The translations under genes were made by a program, and so were the position numbers. This document shows positions 9,614-18,038 of a stretch of 44,644 bases of DNA, piece by piece (positions within the stretch are counted from its first letter, which is position 1; the number at the start of each line of letters is the position of its first letter). The DNA is from Vibrio sp. 10N.286.49.B3. GTDB lineage: Bacteria; Pseudomonadota; Gammaproteobacteria; Enterobacterales; Vibrionaceae. The notes under the pieces are model-generated. The model did not search any database. It was not told the DNA's origin and saw nothing but the letters and a program-made list of their open reading frames with translations. The stretch lies in the NCBI RefSeq assembly GCF_002873395.1, contig NZ_MCUV01000007.1:1-44644 (forward strand), given 5' to 3'.

Positions 9614-10894
9614 ATGAATGTACGCGCTGCTGCTGCCAATGTACTGTTTCAAGTGGTCGATAAAGGTCACTCTCTTTCTCACGCATTACCTGCGGCTCAG
9701 AAAACAATTCGTCCTCGTGACCATGCCCTATTACAAGAAATTTGTTACGGTGCTTTACGCTACTTACCGCGTTTAGAATCAACAGCAAACCAGTTAATGG
9801 ACGCGCCACTAAAAGGCAAAAAACGTGTATTCCACCACCTGATCTTAGTTGGTATTTACCAACTTGGTTTTATGCGTATTCCTGCGCACGCTGCTGTTGG
9901 TGAAACGGTAGAAGCAACCGTAACATTACGTGGTCCAAGCCTACGTGGTCTTATCAATGCTGTTTTACGTAACTACCTACGTAATCAAGAAGAACTTGAT
10001 GAGCAAGCAATCAGCCACAATGCTGGCAAATACAGCCACCCAAGCTGGATTCTAAAAATGCTACAAGAGAGCTATCCTCAAGAGTGGGAATCGATTGTAG
10101 AAGCAAACAACAGCAAAGCGCCAATGTGGTTGCGCGTAAACAGCGAGCACCATACTCGTGATGAGTATCTAGCACTGTTAGAAAGTGAAAACATAGAATG
10201 CACACCACACCCTGAAGCTGATGATGCATTAAAATTAGCGTCACCATGTGATGTGACTCTATTACCAGGTTTTGATCGCGGTTGGGTATCAGTACAAGAC
10301 GCTGCGGCACAACTATCGGTTAACTACCTACAACCAAAAGATGGCGAACTTATTTTAGATTGCTGTGCTGCACCTGGTGGTAAAACGGCTCATATTCTAG
10401 AACGAACTAACGATACTGAAGTCGTGGCAATTGATTGTGATGAACGTCGTCTTGAGCGCGTTTACGATAACTTAGATCGTCTACAATTACGTGCTGATGT
10501 GATTTGTGGTGATGCGCGCTACCCTGAAGAGTGGTGGCAAGGTGGTCAATTTGACCGTATCTTACTTGATGCTCCTTGTTCAGCAACGGGCGTTATTCGT
10601 CGTCACCCAGACATCAAATGGCTACGTCGAGCTAGCGATATTGATGCACTTGCTGAGCTACAAAGTGAGATTTTGGATGCAATGTGGCGTCAACTAAAAG
10701 TAGGCGGAACCTTAGTCTACGCAACATGTTCTATCGATCCAAAAGAGAACTACCTACAAGTTAAATCTTTCTTAGCTCGTACTGAATCAGCACAACTTAT
10801 GTGTTCTGATGTTGAGAAGCCTGGACGTCAAATTCTGCCAGGTGAAAACGATATGGATGGTTTCTACTACGCGGTTTTACAAAAAAACGCTTAG
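9614..10894 (+). CDS. rsmB: 16S rRNA (cytosine-967-C5)-methyltransferase RsmB
   Basis: Methylates C967 of 16S rRNA with S-adenosylmethionine. The 426-residue protein has an N-terminal NusB-like RNA-binding domain (about 1-140) and a C-terminal Rossmann methyltransferase. The SAM motif is CCAAPGGKT (250-258). The two conserved cysteines of m5C enzymes are in DAPCSATG (Cys322) and [15 protein letters not shown] (Cys372, the expected nucleophile). It belongs to the def-fmt-rsmB-trkA cluster but is set off by the terminator at 9563-9590. Confidence 0.96.
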   Translation: MNVRAAAANVLFQVVDKGHSLSHALPAAQKTIRPRDHALLQEICYGALRYLPRLESTANQLMDAPLKGKKRVFHHLILVGIYQLGFMRIPAHAAVGETVEATVTLRGPSLRGLINAVLRNYLRNQEELDEQAISHNAGKYSHPSWILKMLQESYPQEWESIVEANNSKAPMWLRVNSEHHTRDEYLALLESENIECTPHPEADDALKLASPCDVTLLPGFDRGWVSVQDAAAQLSVNYLQPKDGELILDCCAAPGGKTAHILERTNDTEVVAIDCDERRLERVYDNLDRLQLRADVICGDARYPEEWWQGGQFDRILLDAPCSATGVIRRHPDIKWLRRASDIDALAELQSEILDAMWRQLKVGGTLVYATCSIDPKENYLQVKSFLARTESAQLMCSDVEKPGRQILPGENDMDGFYYAVLQKNA

Positions 10895-10940
10895 TCACAC
10901 CACTTTACCAATCGTAATATCGAGCAGTACGACAAGATCA

Positions 10941-10967
10941 GGTGGTTAATCTTAATCATTAACCACC
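10941..10967. repeat. perfect 10-bp inverted repeat upstream of trkA
   Basis: GGTGGTTAAT (10941-10950) and ATTAACCACC (10958-10967) are exact reverse complements around a seven-base loop, in the 162-base spacer between rsmB and trkA. Neither side is followed by a T run, so it is not a standard intrinsic terminator. It may be an mRNA 3'-end stabilising hairpin for rsmB or a binding site for a dimeric regulator ahead of trkA. Confidence 0.6.
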
Positions 10968-11056
10968 GCACTTAATGGACTAATATTTATACCAATGTCA
11001 CTCATTAAACTGTATAGAACAATGAATATCAGCGGTATTTAAAAGAGAAAGAAACT

Positions 11057-12433
11057 ATGAAGATCATCATTCTTGGAGCTGGTCAGGTTGGAGGCACATT
11101 AGCTGAAAACCTTGTTGGTGAAAATAACGATATCACTATTGTCGACCATGATGCTGATCGCTTACGTGAAATGCAGGACAAGTACGACCTACGAGTGGTC
11201 AATGGTTACGCCTGTCACCCTGATACCTTACGTGAAGCTGGTGCTCAGGATGCCGATATGCTCGTTGCCGTGACCAATATGGACGAAACGAACATGGCCG
11301 CCTGTCAGGTTGCTTTCTCTTTATTTAACACGCCCAATCGTATTGCTCGAATTCGTTCCCCAGAGTACCTCGCTGAAAAAGAAGCGCTATTTAAATCTGG
11401 TGCCATTCCTGTCGATCACCTTATCGCCCCAGAAGAGCTGGTTACCAGTTATATTCAGCGCTTAATTCAATATCCAGGCGCACTACAAGTTGTTAGTTTT
11501 GCCGAGCAAAGAGTCAGCCTTGTGGCAGTAAAAGCCTATTACGGCGGTCCACTGGTGGGCAATGCTCTCTCAGCACTGCGCGAACACATGCCGCATATTG
11601 ATACACGTGTTGCTGCTATATTTCGTCAAGGTCGAGCGATTCGCCCGCAAGGTTCAACCATTATTGAAGCCGATGATGAAGTCTTCTTCGTCGCGGCAAG
11701 TAACCATATTCGCTCTGTCATGAGTGAGTTACAGCGGCTAGAAAAACCATACCGACGCATTATGATTGTTGGTGGTGGTAATATCGGTTCCAGCCTAGCT
11801 AAACGCTTAGAACAGCACTACAGCGTCAAACTGATTGAACGTAACTACCCTCGTGCTGAAAAGCTTTCAGAGCAACTAGAAAACACCATCGTATTTTGTG
11901 GCGATGCTGCCGATCAAGAGCTGCTTGCTGAAGAAAATATCGACCAAGTTGATGTCTTTATTGCACTCACCAATGAAGATGAAACCAATATTATGTCGGC
12001 CATGCTCGCTAAACGCATGGGGGCGAAAAAAGCCATGGTATTAATCCAACGCAGCGCCTATGTCGACCTCGTGCAAGGTGGGGTCATTGATGTGGCAATC
12101 TCTCCTCAACAAGCAACAATATCGGCACTACTTACTCACGTACGACGAGCTGATATTGTTAACGTATCGTCATTGCGCCGTGGTGCTGCAGAAGCCATTG
12201 AGGCAATTGCTCACGGTGATGAAAGCACTTCAAAAGTCGTTGGTCGTGCCATCGGAGAGATAAAACTGCCACCAGGAACCACCATTGGTGCTATTGTTCG
12301 TGGTGAAGAAGTACTGATTGCTCATGACCGAACAATGATAGAACAAGATGACCATGTGGTGATGTTTTTGGTCGATAAGAAGTACATCCCTGACGTAGAA
12401 ACCCTCTTTCAGCCTAGCCCGTTCTTCCTTTAA
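11057..12433 (+). CDS. trkA: Trk system potassium uptake regulatory protein TrkA
   Basis: Cytoplasmic NAD(H)/ATP-binding gating subunit of the Trk potassium transporter. The 458 residues contain two tandem RCK units, each a Rossmann-type RCK_N plus a smaller RCK_C domain. The nucleotide-binding glycines are GAGQVGG (7-13) and GGGNIG (239-244), with acidic strand ends such as TIVDHD and KLIERN. It is followed after 12 bases by trkH, so regulator and channel are encoded together. In E. coli trkH lies elsewhere. Confidence 0.97.
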   Translation: MKIIILGAGQVGGTLAENLVGENNDITIVDHDADRLREMQDKYDLRVVNGYACHPDTLREAGAQDADMLVAVTNMDETNMAACQVAFSLFNTPNRIARIRSPEYLAEKEALFKSGAIPVDHLIAPEELVTSYIQRLIQYPGALQVVSFAEQRVSLVAVKAYYGGPLVGNALSALREHMPHIDTRVAAIFRQGRAIRPQGSTIIEADDEVFFVAASNHIRSVMSELQRLEKPYRRIMIVGGGNIGSSLAKRLEQHYSVKLIERNYPRAEKLSEQLENTIVFCGDAADQELLAEENIDQVDVFIALTNEDETNIMSAMLAKRMGAKKAMVLIQRSAYVDLVQGGVIDVAISPQQATISALLTHVRRADIVNVSSLRRGAAEAIEAIAHGDESTSKVVGRAIGEIKLPPGTTIGAIVRGEEVLIAHDRTMIEQDDHVVMFLVDKKYIPDVETLFQPSPFFL

Positions 12434-12445
12434 GTTGGATCAGCA

Positions 12446-13891
12446 ATGGTTAACCTACGACCAATATTATTTGTTATCGGGTTAGTGCTTTCTAAGCTAG
12501 CCCTGTTTATGTATATCCCAACCATTGTTGCTTTTGTTACCACGACAACTGGCTTTTTTGATTTTGCTAAAGCCCTTGCCATCACTCATACCGCCGCCTT
12601 TATTTGCTTAACCTTAGGGCGCAGTGCTCAATTTAAACTCAGCGTTCGTGACATGTTTTTAATCACATCGCTGGTGTGGATGATAGCCAGTATCTTTGCT
12701 GCTTTGCCCTTTGTTTTTATTAACCATATCAGCTTTACTGACGCCTACTTTGAAACCATGTCAGGCATCACGACAACAGGCTCTACCGTACTCAGTGGTC
12801 TTGATGAGATGGCACCCAGTATTTTACTGTGGCGTTCAATATTGCAATGGTTAGGCGGCATTGGATTTATTGTCATGGCCGTTGCGGTCCTACCAATGCT
12901 CAATGTCGGCGGAATGCGACTGTTCCAAACCGAATCGTCTGATTGGTCAGATAAAAGTAGCCCACGTGCAAAAACCGTCGCGAAGAATATCGTGCTGGTG
13001 TATCTCGTTTTAACCTTGCTCTGCTTTATCAGCTTTATCTTCACGGGAATGAGCGTCTTTGAAGCCATCAATCATGCTTTTACAACGCTTTCTACGGGAG
13101 GCTACTCAACTTCCGACGGATCAATGAACCACTTTTCTCATGGTGCGCATTGGGTTGCGACAATATTCATGTATCTCGGTGGCTTGCCTTTCTTACTCTT
13201 TGTCACTGCACTGCGTAAACGTCACTTAGCCAGTCTTATTAACGATGCGCAAGTAAAAGGGTTCACCTGCTTATTTCTTACGACCAGCGTACTTATCGCA
13301 CTTTGGCTGGTGACTAAGGATGATTATTCCATTATGGATGCACTGCGCGTATCGATGTTTAATATTGTCTCAGTATTAACCACGACCGGGTTTGGATTAG
13401 AGGATTTTACCGCTTGGGGCGCTTTACCAACGGTTGCTTTTGCTTTCTTGATGATGATGGGCGCTTGCTCTGGTTCAACATCGGGAGGAATTAAAGTCTT
13501 TCGTTTTCAAATCGCACTAACCCTACTTAACAAGCAAATGCTTAAGCTTATTCATCCTTCTGGTGTCTTTATCCAACGCTATAATCACCGCCCAGTAAAT
13601 GATGATATTATTCGCTCTGTCGTTGCCTTTGGGTTGATGTTTTTTGTCACGATTCTTCTTTTAGCTGGCGCACTGGCAAGTCTAGGACTTGATGCTATAA
13701 CCAGCCTATCCGGCGCAATTACTGCTGTAGCCAATGTTGGTCCAGGCATGGGCAATGTCATAGGCCCAACGGGGAACTTTGCCCCACTGCCTGATGCGGC
13801 TAAGTGGCTATTAAGTTTAGGCATGCTGATGGGGCGACTGGAAATACTGACTTTGTTAGTCCTTTTTTTTCCGGCCTTCTGGCGTCGCTAA
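12446..13891 (+). CDS. trkH: Trk system potassium transporter TrkH
   Basis: Inner-membrane K+-translocating subunit of the Trk system, 481 residues, polytopic throughout. The four M1-P-M2 selectivity-filter loops typical of SKT channels can be seen as SGITTTGSTVL, TTLSTGGYS, TTTGFGLEDF and ANVGPGMGN. A conserved region GACSGSTSGGIK lies in the third/fourth repeat. V. parahaemolyticus TrkH is the structural model for the family. The Shine-Dalgarno sequence is weak, and translation is probably coupled with trkA. Confidence 0.97.
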   Translation: MVNLRPILFVIGLVLSKLALFMYIPTIVAFVTTTTGFFDFAKALAITHTAAFICLTLGRSAQFKLSVRDMFLITSLVWMIASIFAALPFVFINHISFTDAYFETMSGITTTGSTVLSGLDEMAPSILLWRSILQWLGGIGFIVMAVAVLPMLNVGGMRLFQTESSDWSDKSSPRAKTVAKNIVLVYLVLTLLCFISFIFTGMSVFEAINHAFTTLSTGGYSTSDGSMNHFSHGAHWVATIFMYLGGLPFLLFVTALRKRHLASLINDAQVKGFTCLFLTTSVLIALWLVTKDDYSIMDALRVSMFNIVSVLTTTGFGLEDFTAWGALPTVAFAFLMMMGACSGSTSGGIKVFRFQIALTLLNKQMLKLIHPSGVFIQRYNHRPVNDDIIRSVVAFGLMFFVTILLLAGALASLGLDAITSLSGAITAVANVGPGMGNVIGPTGNFAPLPDAAKWLLSLGMLMGRLEILTLLVLFFPAFWRR

Positions 13892-13900
13892 GGGGAACAG

Positions 13901-13933
13901 AGTTTCTGCTATTTGGGCAAAATAGCAGAGACT
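13901..13933. repeat. 14-bp inverted repeat between convergent trkH and the hemolysin III gene
   Basis: AGTTTCTGCTATTT (13901-13914) pairs with AAATAGCAGAGACT (13920-13933, one G-U pair) around five bases. The stem is strong, but no U tract follows in either direction. It sits 9 bases after the trkH stop and 22 bases from the end of the convergent gene, so it is probably a shared mRNA 3'-end hairpin, either rho-dependent or stabilising. Confidence 0.6.
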
Positions 13934-13955
13934 GCGAACATGAATAAATGCTTAC

Positions 13956-14609
13956 TTATACGTACCAGTAGATAGCAAAGAAATGTATCACTGCTCCAGC
14001 TAATACAAAAAGATGCCAAATCGCATGGTTGTAAGGGATCCTATCGACAACATAGAAAATTACCCCTAAGGAATACACCACACCACCAATAGCCAATAAA
14101 ATAAGGCTATTGAGATCAACATACATATAGAGCTGATAGATCACGATAAGCGATAGCCACCCCATAGCGAGATAAGTGAACAAGGACATACGTTCAAATT
14201 TCTGCATGAAAGCAACCTTCATCACAATACCAAAAAGAGCAATGGCCCAAATCACGATCATTAGACCGATAGCTAATGGCGTGCGCAAAGCGACGAGTAG
14301 AAAGGGCGTGTAAGTGCCAGCAATAAGGAGATAAATCGCGCAATGATCAAAGGTTTTAAATTGACGCTTTAACGTCGTACTGGTGACAGAGTGGTACAAG
14401 GTTGAAGCTAAAAAGAGAATAATAATACTGAGACCATAGCTCGCCATACTAAACCACGTCAGTAAATCAACCTGCTCTAACATCGCCTTATCTAACAGCA
14501 ACCACAAGGCTATAATGCCAAATAGCACCCCTAACCCATGGCTAATACTATTGGCGCTCTCTTCATTTTGGCTATAAGGCATCGCTTTACTTTCTGTCAT
14601 CTCATCCAC
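13956..14609 (-). CDS. trhA: hemolysin III / PAQR family membrane protein (YqfA/TrhA type)
   Basis: A 217-residue inner-membrane protein with about seven predicted transmembrane segments. PAQR-type residues are present: NSISHGLG near the N terminus, STLYHS (about residue 70), [16 protein letters not shown] and a C-terminal [15 protein letters not shown], which supply the histidines and aspartate that bind zinc in this superfamily. Despite the family name, bacterial members are linked to membrane lipid homeostasis rather than true hemolysis. The start codon is ambiguous because an internal ATG (residue 10) is possible. It is monocistronic and leftward, facing trkH. Confidence 0.85.
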   Translation of the reverse strand: MDEMTESKAMPYSQNEESANSISHGLGVLFGIIALWLLLDKAMLEQVDLLTWFSMASYGLSIIILFLASTLYHSVTSTTLKRQFKTFDHCAIYLLIAGTYTPFLLVALRTPLAIGLMIVIWAIALFGIVMKVAFMQKFERMSLFTYLAMGWLSLIVIYQLYMYVDLNSLILLAIGGVVYSLGVIFYVVDRIPYNHAIWHLFVLAGAVIHFFAIYWYV

Positions 14610-14722
14610 TATAGAGTGATTATTCTAGGTTTAGTATGACACACTTAGCGTACACGTGTAAGCTCAATATACATTAGCGTCACGTACATATTAAGATAAC
14701 CGAATAATTGATAGCGTTACTA

Positions 14723-15511
14723 CTATGTCGTTTTATCTAAATAAGCCAAGACCTCATCACCAACTTGCTCAGCGCTCAATGTTGTTGGTAACGTCAAATG
14801 ACGCTTTAATTGCCCGCTACCCAGTAGACTCGCTAGCAGACCGCCTAAACCTTTTTGAGTACGATCGATCTCAAACCAAAGTTGTAGTGCCTCTTGCTCG
14901 CGATACGCCACCATTTCTAATTCACGCCACACGCCATGATAAGGACCCGTTGTTGGCACAAATTCATACTCTTGAACAAAAGGCGCTGTGAACCCTTTTA
15001 CCGCTTCACACTCAACCTGACGTATACGTAATCCTTGTGACTCTAATGCTGTTAATACACCATCCATCAGAGGATCTGGTCTAACGGTTAGAATGTCTTT
15101 ATCGGTCGGATCGACAGCTAGCGCAATATCAAGGCCAGTCTCAAGCCACACCTTCGCATCACCGATCGTTACTGGCGTGTTCCAAGGAATGTCTAACTCA
15201 ATATCAAAATCACGCTGCTCACCAGAGCCTATAGTAAATGAATAAGGCAATGACCAATGATCGAGGACGTAATTTTGCTTCACTCTTTCTTTACGCCCAC
15301 CTTGGCTATTACCGCGCATATCGACCTCATCGATATACTGGCAATATAATTTTAAATCAATATTATCAATAACCTGATCGCTCGCCCCGCCATAAACATG
15401 AATAACCACTTTCACCTTCTGACCGGGATATAAAACTTCCTGCTGCAATACAGAGTCAACCTTCGCAGAACCAATACCAAAACTTGCCAGGGTTTTCTTA
15501 AAAAATGACAT
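14723..15511 (-). CDS. Spo0M-family (SpoOM) arrestin-like protein
   Basis: A 262-residue protein of the sporulation-control Spo0M family, beginning MSFFKKTLASFGIGSAKVDS and rich in beta-strands (V.Y.G....I..I.L.L at about 25-110), the arrestin-like fold known from Bacillus Spo0M. The name comes from Bacillus; this organism should not sporulate, and the role in gamma-proteobacteria is unknown. I start at 15511 because AAGGAA lies seven bases upstream and the family N terminus begins there. An in-frame upstream ATG at 15586 would add 25 atypical residues. Confidence 0.85.
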   Translation of the reverse strand: MSFFKKTLASFGIGSAKVDSVLQQEVLYPGQKVKVVIHVYGGASDQVIDNIDLKLYCQYIDEVDMRGNSQGGRKERVKQNYVLDHWSLPYSFTIGSGEQRDFDIELDIPWNTPVTIGDAKVWLETGLDIALAVDPTDKDILTVRPDPLMDGVLTALESQGLRIRQVECEAVKGFTAPFVQEYEFVPTTGPYHGVWRELEMVAYREQEALQLWFEIDRTQKGLGGLLASLLGSGQLKRHLTLPTTLSAEQVGDEVLAYLDKTT

Positions 15512-15817
15512 TTTGAGTTCCTTTTCTCTTAGCAGTCCCTTTGATAGCGCACGAAACGAGACCACACCTAATATCGTATTTTTCACTCTCTACACTGTAT
15601 CTTTTTGAGTATTTTTTATCCAGCTATCGACCTACAAATAAACCAGTGATAGTCTTAATAGTGATATACGTTGTATATCGATCAATCCTGAATTATTTAT
15701 TGGATTGGCTACGCCAAAAGAGCAAAGCAGTAAAGGTTAAATACACCCGATTGCCTACCTCATAAATAATCAGGCCATTAGATTGGCAAAGGAAATGCCT
15801 GACTGTTAGGTAAATAC
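15512..15817. other. AT-rich intergenic region between the Spo0M gene and the small basic ORF
   Basis: These 306 bases between divergent genes contain no convincing coding frame. The visible structure is a palindrome at 15663-15679 (listed separately). Promoters for both flanking genes are expected here, but I could not assign good -10/-35 pairs by eye. Confidence 0.5.
15663..15679. repeat. short palindrome, possible operator
   Basis: GATATAC-GTT-GTATATC is a perfect 7-bp inverted repeat with a three-base centre. It lies in the divergent spacer 152 bases upstream of the Spo0M-family start and 139 bases upstream of the small ORF. It resembles a dimeric repressor site, but no specific regulator is suggested by the sequence. 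Confidence 0.35.
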
Positions 15818-15985
15818 ATGCGCCCAACTACCGTCAGGTTCTCGTACTCTAACCGTGGTGCGTCTCGTCGCCGTAGTAGCTTTGTTGCTGCTCCAGTGGC
15901 GAAAAATGCGACGCCTGTGATGACAAAGACCGAGAAAGAACTGCGTCTCACGACGACGCCGAACAAAGAAGTACAAGCGGCATAA
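15818..15985 (+). CDS. small basic protein of unknown function, 55 residues
   Basis: I do not recognise this gene. The frame starts at an ATG seven bases after TAGGT, a fair Shine-Dalgarno sequence, runs 55 codons and ends at TAA only three bases before a strong intrinsic terminator (15989-16016). The product is basic at the N terminus (MRPTTVRF, then SRRRSSF), followed by an Ala/Val/Thr-rich middle and a KTEKELRL segment. There is no membrane segment or signal peptide and no cysteine. In-frame TGA 15 bases upstream closes the frame. The arginine-rich part suggests nucleic-acid or ribosome contact, which is only inference. Overlapping minus-strand frames have no such support. Confidence 0.65.
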   Translation: MRPTTVRFSYSNRGASRRRSSFVAAPVAKNATPVMTKTEKELRLTTTPNKEVQAA

Positions 15986-15988
15986 TTC

Positions 15989-16016
15989 AAAAGCGCAGGT
16001 TAATTCTGCGCTTTTT
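15989..16016 (+). terminator. intrinsic terminator of the small basic ORF
   Basis: AAAAGCGCAG (15989-15998) pairs with CTGCGCTTTT (16006-16015) around a seven-base loop, with the T run extending to 16016 and then CTT. The position just behind the stop codon at 15985 supports the reading of 15818-15985 as a real transcribed gene. Confidence 0.85.
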
Positions 16017-16098
16017 CTTATCTTCTGCACTGCAATTTGATACCTTTAAAGCAATTAACATTAAGTTAAAATAATAAAAATATAATGGAGAAAGCTCA

Positions 16099-16365
16099 AT
16101 GAAGTGTCACCGTATAGAAGAACTGCTCGAATTACTTGAACCTGAATGGCAAAAAGATTCAAACGACAATCTAATGCAATTCATCTTAAAGCTCGCTCAA
16201 GAAGCGGGTTATCAAGAAAAACTGGAAGACTTAACCGACGATGTTCTCATTTATCATCTTAAAATGCGCAATAGCGAAAAAGATGAAATGATCCCAGGAC
16301 TGGCTAAAGATCAGGAAGACGACTTTAAAACTGCCATTTTAAAAGCACGTGGCATCCTAAAATAA
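16099..16365 (+). CDS. yihD: DUF1040 family protein YihD
   Basis: An 88-residue acidic cytoplasmic protein that aligns along its length with E. coli YihD: start MKCHR..E..ELL.P.WQKD, centre [13 protein letters not shown], and C terminus [14 protein letters not shown]. The function is unknown. GGAGA lies upstream of the ATG. It has its own terminator at 16384-16408. In E. coli yihD likewise lies next to srkA-dsbA. Confidence 0.92.
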   Translation: MKCHRIEELLELLEPEWQKDSNDNLMQFILKLAQEAGYQEKLEDLTDDVLIYHLKMRNSEKDEMIPGLAKDQEDDFKTAILKARGILK

Positions 16366-16383
16366 AGACACCTTATTCCTATC

Positions 16384-16408
16384 AAGCGGCTTTTCTGGCC
16401 GCTTTTTT
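16384..16408 (+). terminator. intrinsic terminator of yihD
   Basis: AAGCGGC (16384-16390) pairs with GCCGCTT (16398-16404) around a seven-base loop and continues into a six-base T run (16403-16408), 19 bases after the yihD stop. Confidence 0.85.
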
Positions 16409-16434
16409 GATCCCTTTCGCTCATTTGTTAAATT

Positions 16435-16464
16435 TTGACAGCCATAAAGAAACAAAAATGTTAT
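16435..16464 (+). promoter_or_regulatory. possible ccoG promoter
   Basis: A consensus -35 TTGACA (16435-16440) is followed after 18 bases by TGTTAT (16459-16464), a 4/6 match to the -10. It lies between the yihD terminator and the ccoG start, where a promoter is needed. The -10 is weak, so the assignment is tentative. Confidence 0.4.
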
Positions 16465-16542
16465 TGCACTTATACTAGTGGTTTAATTCTATTGCTCATG
16501 TTCAAAATAACATGCGCATCTCAAAGAATAAGGACGAGCTTG

Positions 16543-17961
16543 ATGAGTCAGGATAAGATCGACGTAAAGGATGTCACCCCAAAAACATTCAACCCCAAAA
16601 CTCATAAAGGCAATGGAGATAGGTTTAATCCAAGCAATCGTATTTACGTTCGTGAAAGCAAAGGCACCTTTCAAACCTTACGTCGCTATGGTGGTTGGTT
16701 CTTGTTACTGCTGTTCATCCTGACGCCATGGATCCCCTTTGGCGATCGCCAAGCCATTTTACTCGACATCGGTAATCAGCAATTCAACTTCTTTGGGACG
16801 ACCCTCTACCCACAAGATCTCACCCTACTCGCACTGCTGTTTATGATTGCAGCCTTTGGGTTGTTCTTTCTTACCACCTTTTTAGGCCGTGTGTGGTGTG
16901 GTTACCTATGCCCCCAAACCGTCTGGACCTTTATGTACATTTGGTTTGAAGAAAAGCTAGAAGGCTCAGCCAATAAGCGTCGTAAACAAGATACGCAGAA
17001 GATCAATAAATCCCTACTGTGGCGCAAAACCCTCAAGCACTTAGCTTGGATAGCCATTGCTGTTGCCACTGGACTTACCTTCGTTGGCTACTTCGTTCCA
17101 GTGCAGAGCTTAGTGATCGACTTTTTCACTCTACAAGCCTCCTTTTGGCCGGCCTTTTGGGTGCTCTTTTTTGCTGGGTGTACCTATGGTAATGCAGGTT
17201 GGATGCGCTCCATTGTTTGCTTACACATGTGCCCTTATGCTCGCTTTCAGTCAGCCATGTTTGATAAAGATACCTTTATTGTCGGTTACAATACGAAGCG
17301 TGGAGAAAACCGCGGACCTCGCTCACGTAAAGCCGATCCTAAAGCATTAGGGCTTGGTGACTGTATTGACTGCGACCTCTGTGTTCAGGTTTGTCCAACA
17401 GGTATTGATATTCGTGATGGCTTGCAATATGAGTGTATCAACTGCGGAGCATGCATCGACGCCTGTAACAACACCATGGATAAAATGAAATACCCACGCG
17501 GGCTAATTAGCTATACCACCGAACACCGCCTCGCCGGTCACAGCACCACTATTTTGCGCCCTAAGTTGCTGGGTTATGGCTTGATACTTATCATCATGAC
17601 GGGTCTGTTCTTCAGTCAAATAGCCAGTGTTGAACCAGTTGGATTAAGTGTTATACGCGACCGCAGCCAGTTGTTTAAAATCAATAGCTCTGGTCTCGTT
17701 GAAAACACTTATAACCTAAAAGTGATCAATAAAACCCAACAAGAGCAAAGCTATACACTTGATGTATCAGGGCTTAACGATGTCACTTGGTATGGTAAAA
17801 AAACCATTAGCGCGCTACCAGGTGAAGTGGTCAACTTACCGATGAGTTTAGGCATTGCAGCACAACAACTGAATTCACCTGTGACAACAATTCAGTTTAT
17901 ACTCACTGACAGCAACCAATTTACCATCACTGTCGAAAGTCGTTTTATTAATCAACTTTAA
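16543..17961 (+). CDS. ccoG: cytochrome c oxidase accessory protein CcoG
   Basis: Membrane-bound ferredoxin-like protein (RdxA/FixG family) involved in copper handling for assembly of cbb3-type cytochrome oxidase. The 472 residues contain about five transmembrane segments, a CxxxC pair in VWCGYLCP (Cys119/123), a second pair in CLHMCP (Cys226/230), two classical 4Fe-4S sets (Cys274/277/280/284 and Cys298/301/304/308), and a C-terminal Ig-like periplasmic domain after the last membrane helix (about 375-390). I start at 16543, with AGGA eight bases upstream and the family-like MSQDKIDVKDV. An upstream ATG-free extension gives 36 atypical residues. The ccoNOPQ genes are not in this window. Confidence 0.95.
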   Translation: MSQDKIDVKDVTPKTFNPKTHKGNGDRFNPSNRIYVRESKGTFQTLRRYGGWFLLLLFILTPWIPFGDRQAILLDIGNQQFNFFGTTLYPQDLTLLALLFMIAAFGLFFLTTFLGRVWCGYLCPQTVWTFMYIWFEEKLEGSANKRRKQDTQKINKSLLWRKTLKHLAWIAIAVATGLTFVGYFVPVQSLVIDFFTLQASFWPAFWVLFFAGCTYGNAGWMRSIVCLHMCPYARFQSAMFDKDTFIVGYNTKRGENRGPRSRKADPKALGLGDCIDCDLCVQVCPTGIDIRDGLQYECINCGACIDACNNTMDKMKYPRGLISYTTEHRLAGHSTTILRPKLLGYGLILIIMTGLFFSQIASVEPVGLSVIRDRSQLFKINSSGLVENTYNLKVINKTQQEQSYTLDVSGLNDVTWYGKKTISALPGEVVNLPMSLGIAAQQLNSPVTTIQFILTDSNQFTITVESRFINQL

Positions 17962-18006
17962 AATGACGAGATGCTAAAGTGGCACCTAATCGCCATCTAT
18001 GAATGG

Positions 18007-18033
18007 AAAAAGGCTCAGTAATGCGCCTTTTTT
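18007..18033 (+). terminator. intrinsic terminator between ccoG and srkA
   Basis: AAAAAGGC (18007-18014) pairs with GCCTTTTT (18025-18032) around a ten-base loop, with the T run reaching 18033. It ends five bases before the srkA ATG, so its U tract occupies the place where a ribosome-binding site would normally be. Confidence 0.8.
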
Positions 18034-18038
18034 AATAT

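Noticed and set aside
12745..13071. A 108-codon minus-strand frame inside trkH
   Set aside because: Antisense to a full-length, highly conserved gene. Similar frames inside rsmB (10011-10310), dprA (7162-7461), ilvG/ilvM (24311-24643), ilvD and punC are also shadows caused by codon bias.
13956..14609. A hemolysin virulence factor
   Set aside because: The hemolysin III label is historical. The sequence is a PAQR-type multi-pass inner-membrane protein with no secretion signal or pore-forming features.
14723..15511. Evidence for sporulation from a Spo0M-family protein
   Set aside because: Spo0M relatives are common in non-sporulating bacteria, and nothing else in the window points to sporulation.
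15778..16030. Two minus-strand frames of 70-74 codons over the small ORF
   Set aside because: They are antisense to the better supported 15818-15985 frame, overlap its terminator, and have no good ribosome-binding sites.
16435..16542. N-terminal extension of CcoG by 36 residues
   Set aside because: The extension includes the likely promoter, and the conserved start with AGGA at the right distance is at 16543. For the same kind of reason I shortened Spo0M, AtpI, AtpA and ParB.
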